From contig QCXZ01000137.1 of NCBI GenBank assembly GCA_025024175.1, positions 6,696,001-6,760,000 of the forward strand: a stretch of DNA of 64,000 nt, in the 5' to 3' direction. Position 1 is the stretch's first letter. Each line of letters starts with the position of its first letter. The DNA is from Rhyzopertha dominica (Eukaryota; Arthropoda; Insecta; Coleoptera; Bostrichidae). Position numbers and translations under genes: made by a program. Below the pieces are notes generated by a model, which saw nothing but the letters and a program-made list of their open reading frames with translations, had not been told where the DNA came from and did not search any database. Below, in pieces: positions 36,480 to 49,730 of this stretch.

Positions 36480-37800
36480 TTCATTCAACGATAAGAATCT
36501 TGCATTTGCGCTCTATCCAGAATATTATGTACTTATTCTGGAAAGAGTATTGAAGAAAAACCGTAGAAAAACTCTCGATTATTTAAGTCAATCTTCAACA
36601 CCTTCATCACGATGGATAGACGCAAAACCACCAAGCCATGCTGTACGGGGGCATCTGTTGACCACATGGTGAATTGTTTGGAGGGAGTCTCCACATTCAC
36701 AAGAATTGTTGATAGATGGATCCCATTTATTAAGAAAAAAGTTGCGTTTCCCATGACCAGTGCGAAAGCGAGTGACCCAAGACTTTCTCGGGAGGTCAGT
36801 TCCTACCACTTTTTCTGTAGGATCGTCTATAAGCTGTTGATTGAATAAATCATGTTTCTTAAGTTTCCAAACAGAACACCGTTCATATTCAATGGTGTAA
36901 AAAGCACGAAGGAAATATTCTGTCCACAAAGGTTTCCTGGAAGTTAGCCGAGTTGTATAGGTAGCTCTTGCAAATCTCGGGAAATTAGAAACTCGTTAGG
37001 AGCTGATTGATATTTTTGCCGAACTTTATATGTAGCAAACTGTCCGCGAATCTCCGGAGGAGCAATGTTTGAAAGAATCGGAAGCCAAGGTAATAGAGCT
37101 GACTTAATTATTCCAGTGATTAGTTGTATTGCAGTATTTAGTTGGGTGTCAGTTTTTCCTTTGTGATGACTATTTTTCCAGACAGGATAGCATTACTCAG
37201 CAGTGCTATTAAGCAAGACTGTTGCAGAAGTACGGAGTACACTTGCGTTTGTACCCCAAGTGGTACTTTACTGATGTTTTCTAGATGCTTCTTGCACGTT
37301 AGAGACGAATCTAGAGTCACTCCAAGGTATTTTGGCGATAAGTTATGTTTGAGAATTATGTTATTTGACATAACTTGAAGTTGTATTGTCTTTTGATGAC
37401 TGTTGAGATGAAAATAAGTTACTTCTGTCTTCAATGGATTAGGGTGTATAAGTGCCAAGCTTTGAAATGGCAATTCATAATCTCGAAGTCTCTTGAAAGA
37501 TTTTGTTCAAGTACAGAAAAGTCTTTACTTTGGAAAGCCATTGCCACGTTGTCTACATATACAAATTTTCTCGATTGAGTTACTGGAAGGTCACCTATGT
37601 AAAGGCTTATGGAAGACCATTATTAAAAATCCTGAATTTGTTACTTTTCTCTCCAGAAACACTCTGAATTTACGTTGGGACCTTCGTTCGATAAGTTTTG
37701 CAGTCTTTCCACATTTCACAGCATTCGTTCAGTATTCAGTATATTGGCTGTAGCCTTGGTCACAGCAACTTCTATGCTTCCTAAAACCTGCTTGTTCCTT
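36480..37800 (-). mobile_element. Jockey-like non-LTR retrotransposon remnant
   Basis: Reading leftwards, a broken reverse transcriptase palm region lies at about 37500-37750 (RRSQRKFRVFLERKVTNSGF). It is followed by the thumb segment at 37138-37473 (NPLKTEVTYFHLNSHQ, LSPKYLGVTLDSSLTCKKHL). The C-terminal tail is at 36588-36929 (SWVTRFRTGHGKRNFFLNKW, CECGDSLQTIHHVVNRCPR), a Cys/His cluster typical of Jockey-clade proteins. The YADD box appears to be lost in a deletion and there are several stops. It is 5'-truncated and inactive. It lies antisense in the inferred long intron before first exon 2. Confidence 0.85.
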
Positions 37801-38149
37801 CGGAAGTGAGTCTTCAATAATAAAAAGAAAATGTAGATATTCAAAGAGTAAAACATAAACCCGGCATGATGGTCAATTTTTGGAAACATAAAAGGTCCAT
37901 CTTTACCAGTGTTATTAGACGCTCTTGTTCCGAAAAAAATTCTTATACAACAAATTCAGACGTTTCACCAGAATGCTCCAAAAAATATTCTTGGATGAAA
38001 TGCACAAAAGCATTAATGTCTCCAAATGACGAGTCGTGTTTCGTCAACGAATTCTTTTGCCTAAATTCTTGCTTTGCTTTCATGACTCGTAATAAGTAAC
38101 CTGTCCAAAGATCTTGATAAGACACGATCGACTCAAAGTACCAACCGGA

Positions 38150-38323
38150 CTCAAAATCGAACCTTCAGAGCGTAGAAAAAAAGAGCCGTCGCATGGAATT
38201 ATTGTTTCGGAAGTGGGGACGACAAAAACGGCGACCGGCGATCGTCCGTGTCAGTTTCTTGCCCGTACGCCGTAGGCATCCATACCCCGAGTAGGTACAG
38301 TGCGAACTCTCGAAACAACCGAA
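38150..38323 (+). promoter_or_regulatory. GC-rich promoter region of first exon 2, with TCAGT initiator-like site
   Basis: Base composition rises sharply (GGCGACCGGCGATCGTCCGT near 38230) just upstream of the ATG at 38324. TCAGT at 38251-38255 matches the arthropod initiator. If used, it would give a leader of about 70 bases. Confidence 0.5.
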
Positions 38324-38416
38324 ATGAGACAGAAAGGCCTACTGGATCCGGTCAACGGTTACCAGGACGACACTGAAGACTTCGAGGACTCGTTCCCCGT
38401 CGAGATCAGCAATGAG
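38324..38416 (+). CDS. Candidate alternative first exon 2 (31 codons, acidic)
   Basis: ATG at 38324-38326 opens 31 codons that begin MRQKGLLDPVNGY and end SFPVEISNE. They stop in phase 0 at GTGAAT (38417). The middle is strongly acidic (DDTEDFEDS). The upstream in-frame codon at 38300 is GTG, so the ATG is the start. I do not recognise the family with certainty. AMP deaminase, which uses alternative N-terminal exons in animals, was considered as a guess only; nothing in the exon is diagnostic. Confidence 0.65.
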
Positions 38417-41400
38417 GTGAATATTTCTTTTGTTTTTAGCTACGCGGCGAGGTTCGGTGTTAAATTTTGGAGGCTGGACCTTATCTGGCCGGTAGATAAC
38501 GTCATGTCAGATTGTGTTATCTAATTAATGCGCGCTATTTTTGGGGTGTACTCTTGTTAATTGTCGCACACACCCACGTGTGCACCTCTTATTATCGGTC
38601 ACATGTTGAACATTCGAGACTTTTGCGGAGAAAACTTGAGGCATAAAACTGCTGTTCTAGAAAAAAAATGGCTGATCGTGAAATAAACTGAATTAATTAC
38701 TGGTTTAATGAATGGCTTTTATAGGTATTTACATTACGTCAGTTCGATTTTGTCAGTGTTATCTCAGAACAGAATTTGTTACCCCCACTACTTTATGGAT
38801 TCATGACGCTATAATAGTTAAGTTATAGCAATCTCTGTTATGTAAACTAAACCATGTAGTACAAGTACTTCTATGCGTGTACAGAACTACACAATTTCTT
38901 ATGCTTATTTTCGGCATTGACAGATGTGTTGACAAAGAAGAGGTAGATATCATGGGGGCGTCTATTCAAAACATCAAATTTTATTGCTGTATTGTAAGGC
39001 AGGNTTGACCCATGCACTTTGGCATACTTGCGCAATTCGGATGGTTTGCACTCCTTGCCACAAGACGTCTAAAGGAAGTCCACGCGCAGCTGCACGATTT
39101 ACCCCAATTTATAAGAGGGGGTAAGTTGCTCTAAAAGCTACTGCACCCAAAACACGTTCACTTTAAAAGTTCTTTTTGTTATCTTGTTTACTGTTTCTAA
39201 TTATTTAGTGGTGAAACATTTTTAGACAGAACCTGTTGTTAAAACTCTTGGTTTTTATATTTTTTAATTATTTCTGTAGAACTACCTACTTTGTTTTGTT
39301 TGTTTGCTAATTATTTTTCATTTCATGGTCTACTTTTTGTTTTTGTATTTCAGCACATTTCCATGGTAGACCATTTGATTTTTACGGATTTCTATTGTTT
39401 TTTTTTTAATTTGTATTGTTTGATAATAACAAAATTTTTGTAAAAATGTCCTCAAATAAATGACACATAAGCATTATCAGAGTAGCTGCTAATTCTCGTG
39501 TAGCTTGGCAATAATCTGCTTTCGGAACGAATTTTACAGTTAGGTGATATTTCTTGAATTTTTTGACTGATTCTGGCCTCTATCTCTTGCATATTTCATA
39601 GTTATTATTTGTACACCTGACATTTTAAATGATCCCAGAGGATAATAATTAATAATTTTCCAAAATAACCACAGATGCGTTATAAGTATTTCGTAGTATG
39701 GCCGATTAAGTTATTTCTAGCTTTGTAATAATTTGGAACAGCAATATTAAGTTACGTATATATTTGTTGTTTTCAAAGTATTCTGCTACTTCTATGAATA
39801 GCTGTCAAAACTAAATTGTCTTTCTGAAGATGTAAGAAGCTAAGTTAAATTACAGTATTGCCAAACAACCGCACTTTATAGACTCCGAGAAGAAATTTGA
39901 AGTCTTTGCAATGGTTTATGGTTTTGGCCATACGTCTACGTACGCACGTCTTTTGGCGAACTTGGTATCTATCAATCTACTGAAAATGGTGTAAGTGAAC
40001 TAGAATGCCTGAAGAAAATAGCTATAATTTTTCTCGATTTTTCGAGATCATTATTATTATAAGTATATATTTAGTATTCATCTGGATCTATAATATAATC
40101 TCACCGTATTCGTCTGACTCAACAACGAGCTATTTTAGCTGCTTTTCTTAGATTAAGGTGCATTTGATTAGCAGGGTAGATTTTCGTTTGAAAAAAATAT
40201 ATATTATAGATCTAAAGAAAGTTATAATTTTTCTCTCGAAGGAGGAACTATTTTTATACATATCTAGAGATGCGTGAGTTGTTATGAAAACAACTTTACA
40301 AACAGTAACGTGGCAGTCCGATTTGAATAGAATTAAACTCTAAAGTTTTAAGCGTAAAAGTTATTAAAAGTTAAAAAAATATGGATTGTAAAAACGAAAT
40401 GAGAGCATGATTGAAGCAGATCCCGAGAAAGGTATGAATTTGCCTATGAAGGTGTAAGGGTAATTTAGTAAGAAGGTCCATCACTGTTCTTAGGGATACT
40501 CGATATATCCTTACATAAATAAACTAACATGGGTGATGGAAATCAATTGCAGTAGCACACATCAAGACTCAATAAATAAAACGAGGAATCAAAATATTTT
40601 AATCTATTGAAAATAAGTAAGAACTACGGTAACCAAAGACTTGAACAAGTATCGCAGAAGCCAGCTCATAGAATAAATATTTATTCCAAAAATAAATAAT
40701 ATTTTGTATAATCTAATACTAGTATTTTATAAACTGCAATATCGTAAAGTAGCAAAATGTACTATTATGCGACATTTCGCAATTATTTTTAAGTATTGTG
40801 AAAAATGTTGGCCGAACGCTCTTAAACAGCATTAATACAGATTATCAATTTATCTTCATTTTTGTACGTGCATAAATGGTGGAGAATGTATACCGTGTTT
40901 TAATGTTGTCAGACTACCTATGCGTTTGGCAGAGTACTATTAATTAGCATCTAGAAAAATCTATTTGGTGGCACACGCTCTGATGGTTTTAAAAGTAATT
41001 CTTAGAACTGTCTGTAGGTACGAATTGAATGTTATCTCAAATATTGCAAAAATTTGTATTTATATCAAGTGAGGTGCTAAAATACAACAAACTTGTGTAA
41101 AATTCCGCGCAAAAACATTAAAAAAAGTGTACGATGAATTGCCAAAAACAAAAGTAATAGGAATAATAGGAGACCTACAAATGTAAACCTAGAGTACTTA
41201 TATATATTAAGAACAATAAATATCTAAATATCATACACTTTTAAATTTGGATAAAAATAAACATTATATCGGACGTAAAATATGAAAAATGAACAGCAAA
41301 AGAGATCTCCCTGTAGTTGGTTACGGTGCAGATAACATAGCACAGACATGCTTTTAGTTATTTATTTATTTGCTGAAGAAAATAATAAAAAAATAAATGC

Positions 41401-41516
41401 TATTTCAAGAGGTAATGGATTACCATAAAGGATAATTCTGACTCAAGAATATATATTCAAGATGTAAATAAATATTCTAAATGCATTACAAGCTTCATCT
41501 GGATTAAGTATATACC

Positions 41517-42858
41517 CACGGGCGTACCGAAGGGGGGGCAAGGTGGGGCAGCTGCCCCCCTCCCTGGACCTGGGTTGCCAACTCTGAGTTCTTCCAATTT
41601 CTTATACATTTAGCTGGATAATTATGTGTGTACACCTAAAAACTGTCTTATTTACAAAATTGTAAATACAGTAAAATTTATAGGCAAGTGTGTTTCACAA
41701 TTTTCATCCAGAACTCATATTTGACCCTTGCAAATGACCTTCTCTAATAAGTCGTTGTCAAATAGTTTTCAAGCTTAATCGATGCCATTTGCGTTTTGAA
41801 GCTGTAACTGCAACATTCTTGTTGTTACGAATCGTTGTCTTAGGGCGGATATAGCTTTAAAAGATTATCTTGGTCAGGATGAGTCATAACAGGATTTCTT
41901 TTGTACCGAATTTTTAAATTCACATTACATTTTAACAATTATTACAAAAGAACAAAAAAAACTAAAAATCCATCCGAACTCACGTTTATGAAAGTCAATT
42001 TATTTAATATTAGTTTTAGGAATCCAGTAAAAGCATTATCAGCACGAATTAAAACCCGGTGTGTTGTTAAAAATGCAATTAAATATGTTTCAGTTTATTT
42101 AAATGAAGCTTAATTTGGTTAAAATATTATGTAGTCGGTTAATTTTTGAGAGCAATGCACTGGCGATCTAAGAAGGTTGGCTTGACGCATAATGCTGAGG
42201 CATTTGTCATTCCGAGTTTTAATAATGTTAGTTATCCATCGAGTCTTTTTCCCTGGGGAGTAAAAATTACTACAATTGTATCTTTAGCACCTGTACATAT
42301 GAACTCCCAGCTTAAATTTCTAAAGCTTCTGGTGTGAGAAGTTGAAACTGTACTAAAAGGGCATCGGCTAATGCATTAGTCTTTGATATATATGTTAATT
42401 CTGAATCACAAATCGTGCTCCTATTAGTAGAACTTTTAAGGTGAAATTTATGTTCCTTTGGTACTTCGTATGATATCATTATATATTATGTGGATCACGG
42501 ATCTTTATTCTCCCAAATAAACTGTATTAACTCATTTTTTGTTAAACGTGAGAGCGATGCAGCTGAATGCGCCTCACCTAACTGAGTTCATCAATAACGG
42601 AATAAGTAATAAAGGGGCTTTGTGTGATCAGTGTACATAGAAAACATATAAATAATTTGGGTCTTTATTTCACAGAAGATGTTTTAAGTCGCCTTGCACA
42701 AAATCCACAAAGATTATTCATGGAATAAATACTTCATTATTTACTTAATTACCTATATCTTATAAACATTTATTATTTCTATTTATGTTGAATTATACTC
42801 TACAGGACGTTCCTGCTTTGTCCCCCCCCCCTTAGACCAAAAGCTGGGTACGCCCATG
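41517..42858. mobile_element. hAT-like non-autonomous element, copy 2, with perfect 8-bp target duplication
   Basis: The element begins CACGGGCGTACCGAAGGGG and ends GCTGGGTACGCCCATG. The octamer TATATACC flanks it at 41509-41516 and 42859-42866. It shares about 600 bases of left-hand sequence and about 250 bases of right-hand sequence with copy 1 at 21330-23045, including the mirrored G-run and C-run. Its middle (about 42185-42590) is different. Length is 1342 bases. No transposase frame is visible, so an autonomous relative elsewhere must have moved it. Confidence 0.9.
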
Positions 42859-45499
42859 TATATACCTATTATACATACCCTGATTTCTAAATGCGCCATA
42901 GGTCAATACTACTTAGATTTGATCTGTATGTATTGGAAAACGCCTTGTTTATGTGCCTAAGCGAGAAATTTCGCATTATTAACGTGAACGTACTAGAATG
43001 TTTAATTTGGTGTCACAAAACTACGTATAAATTCGAGAGGTTACCTACATATCCACGTAATTAGGTGTTAGTTTCGCAACTGGTACACATAATAACTAGC
43101 TTTACCTTAAGATTAGCTATTGTTATACATTCTTTTTTGCTCAAACAGGTTGACACTCGCAAAATAATGACGCATAAAACTTGATAAGCTAATTTTTGTC
43201 TTTGCAGTGTCACTTAAGAAATAGTATGTACCTTGATGCATTGAGAGTGCAGTTTTATTGCGGCCTAATAACGAAGCATTTGCACAACCAACAATGAAAT
43301 TATTGCACCAACACCCCAGGGCATTGAACCTGAGGTATCAAAGAACAAATTTTTGCAACGCTCCCGTTTGACACATTTTGCTTTTAGTATCGGAGTCGAT
43401 AATTCCAATCGCAAATACTGACGATTGTGTGCGTTTTAACCGAGTTGACACGAACTATCTCCGCAGATCATTAAACAAATAAGGAATTTTTGTGCTGGAT
43501 AAATCATTTGACTTTGAAATCAGCCCGTAATAACGTATGCAATCATGTGTGTGCTCGTAAATTACGGACTGGTACGGGGAGAAAAATGCAGATTCCGACG
43601 GCTTGTCTGAAAAAAACAAATTACAATGCCACGAGGAAATTTTCTTGCAGCAACGAGAATGCGGTATTAATACTCACGTAGAACCTGCTTCGTGTAGTTG
43701 ATATATAGCAATAATACATTCAGTAGGGGTGCAGGGATTTTATCAAGGAAGGGTAGTTTGAAAAGACGAACCACAAAACATAATAAACCAGTAAATGTTT
43801 TTTTTTGGTGACGGGCAACCGATTTTTAATAGTTATTCTGTTCTACATTGAGGAACTAAATTTCACAGCCCTTTACTTGGAGACGCCCTTGACTTAGGTC
43901 TAAAATTATTTCTTGCTGAAACGGATCTGAAACTGCAGCGGAGTATGTGAATTTTGTATAATAAAATATCTAAAAATGAGGTTAACATTCTTAACATTCT
44001 TTATGTTAAAGAAATCACCATTAGATAATTACTATTTTTCTATGGTAGATGTCAAGTTAAGAAACATTATTTTAGACGTAATGACAGATAAAATAGTATT
44101 GTAACGTCAAGGGCAGATAAAGTAAAGTACATCTTATCCTAAAAATTTGATAATTCAAATCTGCACTTGTTATACTTCGTCGTTGATGCGACAATGCGTA
44201 ATGGTATCTGAAGACACCCAAAGCTTTCCCCGAAATAGAGATAAGTGAGTGAAATTTTGTTTTGTTAAATCAAACATAATATTTTTAATCGCCTATTGGA
44301 GTAGTACTTTTTTTTAATTTTCGCTAAAAAGTTGACAGTCGTACGCATAGTGTTACAAAGCCAAATCCTTGTAAATAGTTTGTCTTTGTTATGATCGGCT
44401 TAAAAAATAGGTACAAACTTATAAAGATCTAAATGGAATTTTGAAGTGCGAATTCTTAGATTATTTTACATAGAAAATCATCTACTAATCCCTTACTACC
44501 CGTCAAATATTCAAAATATTTACAAATGAAAATTAAAAACAAATGTATTTAGAGCAAAATACAAAGCCCTCTCTAATAAGATCAGAATTGCAAAAATCAA
44601 CAAAAGGCGTCTTACACATATGAAGATACGTCGCGTCTTCTACACTTTTATCTGCCATGTTCTTTCTTTTTAGAAATAACACACCCGTTTTTAAAGTCAA
44701 AAAACAAGGATGAAGGTTTAAACGCATCCAATAGCCCAGTCGTGGAACCGTGTTTTTCAGAAGGACATGGCTCTTTAAGATTATTTGAATTCCAGTAATT
44801 TTCGTTTGTTAACCAAAGATGATACTTAATTTTAGCATCGGAATTTTTGACAGTATTAATAAAACTGAACTCCTCAGTGTCCTATAATATAATCGCCAAT
44901 GGTCAGGACATACATTTTATGTAAAAAAGACTATAACAGTTAAATCCGTTGACCTTGGAGACCAGACAACATAAATAAAACTGGAAATAATATTCTCCAT
45001 ATTCCTGTCCAGGTTGTTGATATTAGACTTGTTCTTTCCAAGCTGAAGTTATAAAGTTTCATGTTGCGGTTTGCAAAATACGACGTAAGACGTGCCAAAG
45101 TCTATATTTTTTGTTCCATTTTATTTAATAACTGCGCTTCATCATTCTTTGATCAATTGTATTTTCATTAGACATTTCTAATACGTTTTCAGCAGCTCTG
45201 AATTGGTTTTGTTTATTCAATTTTTTAAATAACATATACAAACCGTTCATTGTAGCAGCAATAGTTTTCACTTTAATAAAGCTCAGCAGTCGGTATTTTG
45301 CTTTTACCACATATCTACGGTTCACAATCGTTAATGTATACATATGAAAAAATTTTAGTCATTTCTTCACTGCTCTAAACTGTGTATATCTATAAGTCCA
45401 GTGTAGATTCCAATTCGAAGATAGGTTTGAAGACAACAAAAGTTAGTCATAATTTAATTAAGTCAACTGGACGTATTCTATTCTATATTCCGCGGTGTG

Positions 45500-46650
45500 A
45501 CTTACACCTTTCAATCCATTGTGCTTGCACCGTAGTTTAGAACAGTCCTGCCTTCTCAAAGAAGTATCTCTTTCCAAGCTACCTATAAAGATCTTCAGTC
45601 TCAATAAATTAAGACCCAAATTCACCAAACATTTTGCCTCCCAGCGGTCCGCAGTTGATAAAGAAGTAAATCGGAGTCTCCCCTCTTTCTGAGCAGATCC
45701 TGCAGGTGCTACTCTTCGCTACACCCATATTATATAGGTGTTTATTGAGCCGACGGTGTCCCACCACTATTTACATTTGAGAACGACTCGGGCTTAAGGG
45801 CCATTTGCATTCCTAAACAGGCGTAGGTCCAATGATGATGGCCCTAGATTGCCTCAGTTCCGGCCCGTCTTCCCAATATAAGCAAAACTGACGACCAAGC
45901 TCTTTGTGATCGCAGCCCTAAGTCTGCTTTCTGAGATAGCAATGGAAGGTTGCGATCCGAGATAAGGTGTTAAAGTCGCCCTTTTCGATAACCCTTTGGC
46001 CTTTTCATTGCCTTCAAATCCCAAATTAACCCGATTATGTTGGGCCAACCTTATTAATGTGTTACGACAGTCAAGTAGTAGGCAGGAGCGCACCCTAACA
46101 CAGGTAAGCGCCAGAAATACCGTCTGCCTATCGCAGCAAATGTAGATATGCAATCCGGAATACCATCTACTGCGCTGCAATCTAAAGGCCGCTCTCTGGG
46201 CTTCATACTCTACGTTTATGTGTAGACCTTCCAGTCCCAGGAGCATGTCCATAGATGCAGTAGGTGTCGTTCTCATACCACCGATCATTAAATTTGTCCT
46301 AACGCTGTCCTGATACTATATTTCGCTGTGGACCACTACCATACCTGGGCGCGTATGTGATAAAAGATCTCACGACAGTATTGTACAGCCAGTACGCTAC
46401 CTGTGGTTTAGGTACCCAACTGTTACCTCAAAAACGTCTGCACACGCCTTTAGACTGATTTCGTTATCATTATCCGTCCAAGGCAGTTTGGAATCCAGGG
46501 TTACACCTGGATACCGTCGGTTCCGGCTTCAGTGTTACGTTTTGAAAATGGACGTAACTAAACAGATTCAAAAATTTATACACAGCCAAAAAGGAGAAAC
46601 AGAATACATCCTTTTTCGTGCAATTTCGACCCATTTTTAAAGGTTAACCA
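45500..46650 (-). mobile_element. R1/I-like non-LTR retrotransposon 3' remnant (RNase H region)
   Basis: A 144-codon stretch at 45854-46288 carries the end of the reverse transcriptase and the RNase H domain: MIGGMRTTPTASMDMLLGL, LHINVEYEAQRAAFRLQ, then VNLGFEGNEKAKGLS, the His-Glu-Gly block of RNase H in decayed form. Downstream, at about 45650-45760, comes a Cys-rich tail (SSTCRICSERE) as in R1/I-type proteins. The tail is frameshifted. The copy is 5'-truncated and ends only about 170 bases before the putative promoter of first exon 3. Confidence 0.8.
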
Positions 46651-46719
46651 AGATTTTGCCTAGCTTGCCCCTTGGTGTGACTTGTGGTGTGTTGTTGGTA
46701 ACCCCCTTAGCTAGTATAC

Positions 46720-46818
46720 TAATTGGAAGAGTGCCCTGTTCGATCAAAATAACGTCAGTTCGGTTGTCATTTTGATCTCTAGTCACCTGCCAAAATCCCC
46801 AGTGAAGAGACATGTACG
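46720..46818 (+). promoter_or_regulatory. Promoter region of first exon 3, TCAGTT initiator and short upstream frame
   Basis: TCAGTT at 46755-46760 matches the arthropod initiator and would give a leader of about 60 bases. An upstream ATG at 46812-46814 opens a nine-codon frame that overlaps the main ATG and stops at 46839-46841. This could lower or gate translation from 46819. No TATA box is visible. Confidence 0.45.
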
Positions 46819-46932
46819 ATGTCCGCAGCGGCGTCCTCTAAGGAACCCCAAAAGGACGATGTCCCGAAAGTGACCAAGAGCAAGTGCAAGTGCAAGCCAG
46901 GTTTCATACCGCAGACCACCCCAACGAAAGAA
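46819..46932 (+). CDS. Candidate alternative first exon 3 (38 codons, Lys/Cys-rich)
   Basis: ATG at 46819-46821 starts 38 codons that end in phase 0 at GTACGT (46933). The peptide begins MSAAASSKEPQKDD and contains KSKCKCKPGFIPQ, a basic Cys-rich patch, then ends TTPTKE. It has no membrane segment or signal peptide and I do not recognise it. Codon use is more GC-rich than the flanks, as for the other three candidate exons. Confidence 0.65.
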
Positions 46933-48729
46933 GTACGTATCCTAATGTTAATAAGCGAAGTAGGCCGCAGGCGTAGGTCCAGAAGTGTCTCGTGGGGGTA
47001 ATGAGTTCCAAAATGTTGGGGATGTTGGTCATTTGCGCGCGGCGGTCACTTTTTCTGGCTTTTGCCATAAAATAAGTGGTATTTAGTGACGAAAATTGAA
47101 AAATAGAAGCACTAATTGTTCTACAAAGATGTTGTCTTCGTCAAGTAAAGGCAAGAGATTTAGATAAGTTTTTATGATTGTAGATATATAGGTAAATAAG
47201 CTTTTAATTTCGTTCCAAAAATCCAAAGTCCATCCAATGTTATCAGCAGAGTTCTAAAAGTAAGAGCTGTCGAAATTAATATCACCTTTCAAGAAGTTGA
47301 GACGACAAAAGAACAGAGATCATAAAACTCCTTAAAGAGAATGCCAAAAAGTAGTATTTAATTTTATCTGAAATACCGAAGAAGTAACAGAAATGTAGTT
47401 AAATACACATTATCATCAAGAAGGAACTCGGTAAACAATTTGTTGATTGTTCCGTACGATTTGCATTGTCAATAAATTCCTCAAATGTTACTACAAAAAA
47501 ACGTTTTTTTGTCCATAAGCCTTGGACTTTCACAAAGAATATCGCAGGGAGTTTCACCCTCCTCCAATTCTAGGAGTTTTATTTAAACAGCAATCCAATT
47601 ATTGTTCTTAGGTGAGGCCTGCTCAATAGAGCTGTTAAAAAATTTTTGCAAATTTTTGGGTTTAAAAGTTCAAAAACTAGAAGATAATCAGTTGAAATAT
47701 TCTGAGTAGTTTGTAACAATAAACCAATGAATAGCTATGAAACAAGCAGTATAGGGTAATGGAAAAAGAAGACATAGGAAAAACAAGAAATATGACGGTG
47801 TCGATCTCACAAGAGAAGAAAAACTTGACATGGGGCAAAAAGGTTAACAAAGGACATAGAACTGTGCTGTAGTATTAGAACCTCCGATAGTTTTTTGACT
47901 GCTGCGCACAAGTGACCCACATCATCAACGTTTGCAATCAAAACCCCAGAAAGTTCGATTTTTTAAAGCACACGTTAAAAGCATTTCTGGATTCGCCACT
48001 GGCCAGGCATCTAGAACATTCGACCTCACACACGCGTGACGCTTTTGCTTGAGCTTGTTAAACGTATAATTGACCGTTAAATCGAGATGCCCCGATAATA
48101 GTAATAATAATAGCGTTCGAATATAAGCAACCGGTCCTCGGTATTATTGAAACTGGATTTAATTAAGCGGCTTACGTTAACAAATCGCGTTAGGTGGAAT
48201 TTTTTCGCCAAAATTCCCCGCACTAAACCAGTCCATAAAAGCATGAGACGAGCCTCCAAGCTTGTATTACGTCACATGAACATTGAACCTATACAATTTG
48301 CAATGCTTAAAAATATCGCGAGAAGTACAATTGGCTGTGTTAAGTAGTGATAGTGCAGTAGATAGGTCGAACCAGACGTAAGAGAGTAGAAATATCCACG
48401 TACGCACAAGACTTGTATTTTAATGCCAAGGACGTCATTTTTTATTACGTAAATAAAAATTGGCCCGTTCCACTAGGTGTGTATGTATGTGTGCGGCTGT
48501 GACTGGCACAACATTAAAGTGGCGTGCTTTCAAACTGGAAATTGTTGAAATTCCTGCTATTTTTAGATTACTGAAATTGAATCAGCAAAACATTAATTTC
48601 TCACAACAATCAGTGAACTCAATCCAAATCAACATTTAAATTCGGCGCCCTTTTCTATGATTGCTAAGAAATATGCCTAATTACCGAGTCCTTACTTAAG
48701 TTGATTGATTGATTGAACCAGCGTACGGT

Positions 48730-49730
48730 AGGCATTTCAGCCGTTCCCGGATCTACCGCCGGGCCGGCTACTTTTACGCTGGGTTGGAGGGGTGACACGA
48801 TTATTGCTAGTGGGCTCCCATGTTACGGGAAGCTGAGGATTGGAATGGGAAGGTTTGGTATCGATTTGCCTCGGCTGCATTGTTTTTCTTGATGGAGGTC
48901 GTTTAAGAGTGCTGTGATTCTGTCGGCATTTTCCATTGAGTTTTACATAGTTCGTAGTTCTGAGATTTCCCATGTTTGAAAAACATGGTTGTATGGCTTT
49001 GTGTTCTTCTGTATATTTGGTAAATCATATGTTCCGAGGGTAGTTCCGTCTTTCAGGATTTTATGTAGCACCACTGTGTAATTTCTTGTATACACTTAAC
49101 TAGATAACCTCACTACTCCACTATAGCGAATTAAATTCTCAGTATTTTATGTAGTTGTTCGAATCCTACACCTTGTTTAGGTTGCTCTTTCATGATGATG
49201 TTAATGTTTCCCTGTGTGATTTCGTCTATGTTTATCCTTTCGCCTGCTGGAGCTCTAGATGGATTGATGTTCTACAGATTCATTCTTGTCTGTGTGCATT
49301 TTTTTAGATATTGGGAATTCTTTACGGTCTTAGGCTTATTTCCATGGCTTCCTCACCTCTAGACAAAATTATCGCACTATCATAGTGGTTTCTTTTACTC
49401 CTGTTTTCTTGTGTTGACGCTAAGATTTCTTCTCTTAAATTGAAGCCTGTTTGTTCAAGGTTGCTTATGAGAGCTGGGATTTTTTGAGTTGTATTTTGGC
49501 CGTAGAATTTGAACATCCACATGTTTTGTTTGGTGTGGTTTACAGCTTTTCTTTTTATTTTTCTTGCCCGATTTATGTGTTCTTGCTGGGCAATGTTCTC
49601 CCCATATATGCCAATGTACATACTCCGTAGGCAGTTTCTGCACAACAATTGTGTAACTTCTTGTAAACACTTGGCTAAATACATGGAGCTACTTCACTGT
49701 ATCGACAATAATAATAACAACCGCTAGCAT
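48730..49730 (-). repeat. Unclassified repeat-like region with internal duplication
   Basis: Two segments resemble each other: about 49076-49130 (GTGTAATTTCTTGTATACAC, CTACTCCACTATAG) and about 49646-49705 (GTGTAACTTCTTGTAAACAC, CTACTTCACTGTATCGAC). Minus-strand open stretches at 48737-48973 and 49322-49684 are basic and protein-like (RKIKRKAVNHTKQNMWMFKF) but unrecognised. An AATAATAATAAC run near 49707 could be the end of a retroelement. I cannot assign a family. Confidence 0.35.

Larger units (their letters stand above)
25213..38323 (+). other. Long inferred intron between first exons 1 and 2
   Basis: This 13.1-kb interval contains no recognisable host exon. It holds a Penelope-like fragment (26610-26770), a Tc1/mariner pseudogene (27950-28950), a degenerate minisatellite (30485-31690) and a Jockey-like remnant (36480-37800). 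The remaining AT-rich stretches (25213-26600, 28950-30480, 31690-36480) show nothing I can support, apart from a TTA microsatellite near 25550 and one ambiguous base near 35254. Confidence 0.5.
38417..46818 (+). other. Inferred intron between first exons 2 and 3
   Basis: This 8.4-kb interval has no recognisable host exon. It contains the second hAT-like copy (41517-42858) and an R1/I-like retrotransposon remnant (45500-46650). The rest (38417-41500 and 42870-45500) is AT-rich with nothing I can support; one ambiguous base lies near 39004. Confidence 0.5.

Noticed and set aside
34000..36480. Scattered open frames of 60-107 codons in the long inferred intron
   Set aside because: They are Phe/Ile/Lys/Tyr-rich as expected from AT-rich noncoding DNA and show no domain or motif.
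38300..38323. GTG at 38300 as the start of first exon 2
   Set aside because: Nuclear eukaryotic genes rarely start at GTG, and the ATG at 38324 is in the same frame.
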